Positions 38,823 through 41,188 of a stretch of 41,188 nucleotides of DNA are shown here, one piece after another (position 1 is the first letter of the stretch; every line of letters begins with the position of its first letter). The stretch is from Candidatus Omnitrophota bacterium. Its GTDB lineage: Bacteria; Omnitrophota; Gorgyraeia; Gygaellales; JAQTUX01. The notes under the pieces are model-generated. The model saw nothing but the letters and a program-made list of their open reading frames with translations. It did no database searches and was not told the origin of the DNA. The stretch spans positions 672,662 to 713,849 of the forward strand of contig JAQTUX010000001.1 in the NCBI GenBank assembly GCA_028707125.1, written 5' to 3'. The position numbers and the translations under genes are program-made.

Positions 38823-41188
38823 ATGAAAAAACTAACGATATTCCTGGTCGTTTTCTTCTGTTTGCTGTCTTCATTTAAGCCGGCAGGGGCAGGGGAGGAG
38901 CCCTGTCAGAGGCCGGATGAGGAAGCCGTTGTCGTCCTTTCTACGGTTACCCTGGATGAGATGCAGTATGCCAGGAAGGTAATCGAACTGAACGGCGGCA
39001 GGGTCAAGAATATCTTTCCGCCCAGTGTCTTCTTCGCGAGCATTCCCTGCGCTATCTTCGCCGCCTTGAACCGGTCAGAACTTATACAGGAGGTTTCTTA
39101 TACCACGGTAGAGCCGGATAAGTTCAGGGATTATGAGCCGTCTACCCGAGATGCCATTAAGATCTGGAATAAAAAGCTGAAGGGAGCCGTTAAACCAGAG
39201 GCAACGCCTCCGGGAGAAGGTATAAAAGAGAGAGAGCCGTTCAGGGATACGGTAATTATGCCTACGGACCTGCCCAAGACCAAAGAGGAAAGGGCAAAGA
39301 AGGATCGGGAATATCTGGAAAAATGGCAGGCCAGGAAGCAGGAATTGGAAGGCAAAGAACGCCTGAAAAGGCAAAGGTGGCAGAAGACAAAAGAAAGGCT
39401 GCGGGCAGCTAAGGATGCCTCTTCCGGTGCCGTTGAGCCCCTGCAACTTCCGGCAGTATCTCAATCTACGAACTCTACCGGCTTCGGCAGGGCCTACGGC
39501 GCGGGCCTTTACGATACCAGTCTTTATATGGCAGGTGATATCGCTGTGGGGGTGTTCTTTGTCCCGGGTACTGGTGGAGAATGGACAGCCGCGGAGATAG
39601 ATGATGTCTTTGGGGGTATCCGTACCGCCTTGGATCAATTCATTTATGATGAGCCAAATGCCCGCATTACTTTTACGTTCAGCAAGGAAGTAGATGAAGC
39701 AGGGAACCCTAAATTACTTCCAGAAAACCTAAGGCATTACGTAAATGAACTTAGGAGTATTTATAATACTCATTGGGCCTATATGATAGTTGTAGAAAAA
39801 GGATACGGTAGAGCAATGGTATGGCTTGGGAGGCCGACCACCTGTTTATACAGCGATGATTTAAGAAGCGGGGCCGTTGTTCGTCATGAGACAATGCATA
39901 TATTCGGCGCGGCAGATCAATATTTTGAAGCCGGGTCTGTTCAAGAGGGCGCAATCGGATTACATGGATACTTGTCTGTTGTGAATGCCAACTCTCATTA
40001 CAATGATGGCAAAGGATATTTTGGAGGGTCTGGTGAAAGCCGTCCTGATTTAATGTCCGGTGGCAGTTTTATCATAGGTGTTTATAGCCGCGGCCAGATT
40101 GGCTGGCGTGATTCCGACGGAGATGGGAGACTGGATCCGCTGGATACATTCCCGGATACATATCAATTGCGTAAAAGCGGCAATAATCCCTTTGTGTATA
40201 CCGGCAAAAGTTCTGACAGGCCTATACCGAATGGAGATCCGTTTTATGCAGACGTAACTTTAAATACCATAACCAGAGTAGAATACCGTATAAATGAGGG
40301 CGCCTGGTGTGAGGCCGAAGCAGAAGACGGTTCTTTTGATTGGGGGGAGGAAGGCTTTACGTTTACTACCCCGGTTTTTCCGGATGGGATGTATTCCATT
40401 GAAGTGAGGGCGGTCAATTCCGTAGGTAACGCGGAGTTATCTTACGCCAAGGATGAGGTCGTCATAAAGAATAGTCCTGTAGTTTCATTCGAGTATCCTC
40501 ATACAGAAGAAGGCGCATCAGGGGTGGGTGCGGCTCCAAGGGCATATTTTACCGTAACGCCGGAGAGTCAGCATGGCGCATTTGAATCCTTTACTGTCAA
40601 TTTGGATGCTGCCGCTTCATTCGGCGCGGGCTATGACTCAGGAGGGGCGCGGTTGATGTGGGATATGGATGATGATGGGAATTGGGAGGAGGATTATTCA
40701 GGTAAATTAGAGATAGAACATTCTTATCCGTTATCAGAATGCCTTATCGGCACTACAATTGGTGTCCCCGGTCGTGCTGAAGGCATATGTGCTTTTGGCG
40801 ATTATGTCTATATCGTAAGTGGCGGATCCGGCCTGCAGATCATAGACGTCTCCGATCCCGCGGCTCCGGCTCTTGTCGGAAAATTTAATACATCTGGTTG
40901 GGCGCTGGCTGTTTTTGTAACGGGAAATTATGCCTATGTCGCAGATGAAGATGCTGGTTTGCAGATCGTGGATGTCTCTAATCCAACTGCCCCAGACCTG
41001 GTCGGGCGTTTTGATGCACCGGTTGGTTTCATTCAGGATGTCTTTGTAGCAGGCAGTTATGCCTATGCCATTGGGTTTAAGGGTTTACAGATTATAGACG
41101 TCTCCAATCCCGTAGCGCCGACTCTAGCCGGAAGCCTTGATACGCCTGGTTGGGCGCAGGATGTTTTTGTAGCGGGCAACTATGCCTA
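38823..41188 (+). CDS. Secreted metzincin-like zinc protease with LVIVD repeats (3' truncated by window)
   Basis: The frame is open to the window end (788 residues visible). A signal peptide (about 1-24) is followed by a small domain (about 35-105) that may be a propeptide, and a charged coiled coil (about 151-196). A zinc site HETMHIFGAAD follows, with H355, E356, H359 and D365 (HExxHxxGxxD), and a likely Met-turn at M411 in DLMSGG. Then come a calcium-binding-like DSDGDGRLD (about 430), an Ig-like part (about 470-560) and a PKD-like part (WDMDDDGNWEEDYS). From residue 641 on there are about 42-residue LVIVD repeats (GLQIIDVS-x-P). It probably acts at the cell surface or outside. Confidence 0.85.
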   Translation, partial: MKKLTIFLVVFFCLLSSFKPAGAGEEPCQRPDEEAVVVLSTVTLDEMQYARKVIELNGGRVKNIFPPSVFFASIPCAIFAALNRSELIQEVSYTTVEPDKFRDYEPSTRDAIKIWNKKLKGAVKPEATPPGEGIKEREPFRDTVIMPTDLPKTKEERAKKDREYLEKWQARKQELEGKERLKRQRWQKTKERLRAAKDASSGAVEPLQLPAVSQSTNSTGFGRAYGAGLYDTSLYMAGDIAVGVFFVPGTGGEWTAAEIDDVFGGIRTALDQFIYDEPNARITFTFSKEVDEAGNPKLLPENLRHYVNELRSIYNTHWAYMIVVEKGYGRAMVWLGRPTTCLYSDDLRSGAVVRHETMHIFGAADQYFEAGSVQEGAIGLHGYLSVVNANSHYNDGKGYFGGSGESRPDLMSGGSFIIGVYSRGQIGWRDSDGDGRLDPLDTFPDTYQLRKSGNNPFVYTGKSSDRPIPNGDPFYADVTLNTITRVEYRINEGAWCEAEAEDGSFDWGEEGFTFTTPVFPDGMYSIEVRAVNSVGNAELSYAKDEVVIKNSPVVSFEYPHTEEGASGVGAAPRAYFTVTPESQHGAFESFTVNLDAAASFGAGYDSGGARLMWDMDDDGNWEEDYSGKLEIEHSYPLSECLIGTTIGVPGRAEGICAFGDYVYIVSGGSGLQIIDVSDPAAPALVGKFNTSGWALAVFVTGNYAYVADEDAGLQIVDVSNPTAPDLVGRFDAPVGFIQDVFVAGSYAYAIGFKGLQIIDVSNPVAPTLAGSLDTPGWAQDVFVAGNYA

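Overview
The window reads like one contig from the chromosome of an uncultured, strictly anaerobic, energy-conserving bacterium. Clues are a [NiFe] hydrogenase, a complete Rnf complex, many oxygen-sensitive Fe-S and radical-SAM proteins, several lipoproteins with a lipobox, and bacterial sigma70-type promoters. The gene content and the TATAAT-ATG spacing would fit Candidatus Omnitrophota or a relative, but this placement is an impression, not a test. There are no rRNA genes, no recognisable transposase and no phage genes. Gene density is high and no gene-free gap exceeds about 230 bp.

Region 1 (1-13736) is one long + strand operon for a membrane-bound group 4 [NiFe] hydrogenase coupled to an Mrp-type Na+/H+ antiporter module. 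It begins with the 3' end of an FAD/NAD(P)-binding subunit and a four-cluster ferredoxin. The NuoH-, NuoB-, NuoC- and NuoD-like core follows (the NuoD-like subunit keeps all four Ni-Fe cysteines), then a NuoL/M-like subunit, Mrp B/C/D/E/F/G-like subunits and an HycF/MbhN-like ferredoxin. The operon ends with maturation genes: an HycI-type protease, a HypA lacking its zinc ribbon, and a 915-residue fusion of HypC ([NiFe] maturation) with HydE and HydG ([FeFe] maturation radical-SAM enzymes). This fusion is the most remarkable item here. It suggests that CO/CN ligands made by HydG-type chemistry could be handed to a [NiFe] maturation scaffold.

Region 2 (13737-21772) is mixed: an MFS exporter, a small membrane protein, a c-di-GMP-I-like riboswitch followed by two terminator hairpins, a GH1 beta-glycosidase, endonuclease III, a lipoprotein, a MazG-like pyrophosphohydrolase, NAD(P)H-hydrate epimerase, an NSS-family sodium symporter with a 34-residue partner, and a CDP-alcohol phosphatidyltransferase. 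A family of paired palindromic hairpins, REP/BIME-like, sits directly upstream of start codons here and once in the hydrogenase operon.

Region 3 (21775-31855) holds tRNA-Phe, a Cache-HAMP-PAS histidine kinase with a single-domain response regulator, tRNA-Thr, a second MFS protein, and an rnfC-G-D-E-A-[response regulator]-B-purN operon. The receiver gene inside the rnf operon and the loss of exactly one [4Fe-4S] cluster from RnfB are unusual. Rnf (ferredoxin:NAD+) and the Mbh-type hydrogenase (probably ferredoxin- and NAD(P)H-linked) would together balance ferredoxin, NADH, H2 and the ion gradient.

Region 4 (31842-41188) has a lipoprotein and an FtsH-type protease on the - strand, then on the + strand enolase, an FtsB-like division protein, an initiator tRNA, a cNMP/P-loop/patatin protein, two small proteins (one SemiSWEET-like), and the 5' part of a secreted metzincin-like protease with LVIVD repeats that runs off the window. 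Several genes have a -10 box only 6-10 nt before ATG, which predicts leaderless or nearly leaderless mRNAs.
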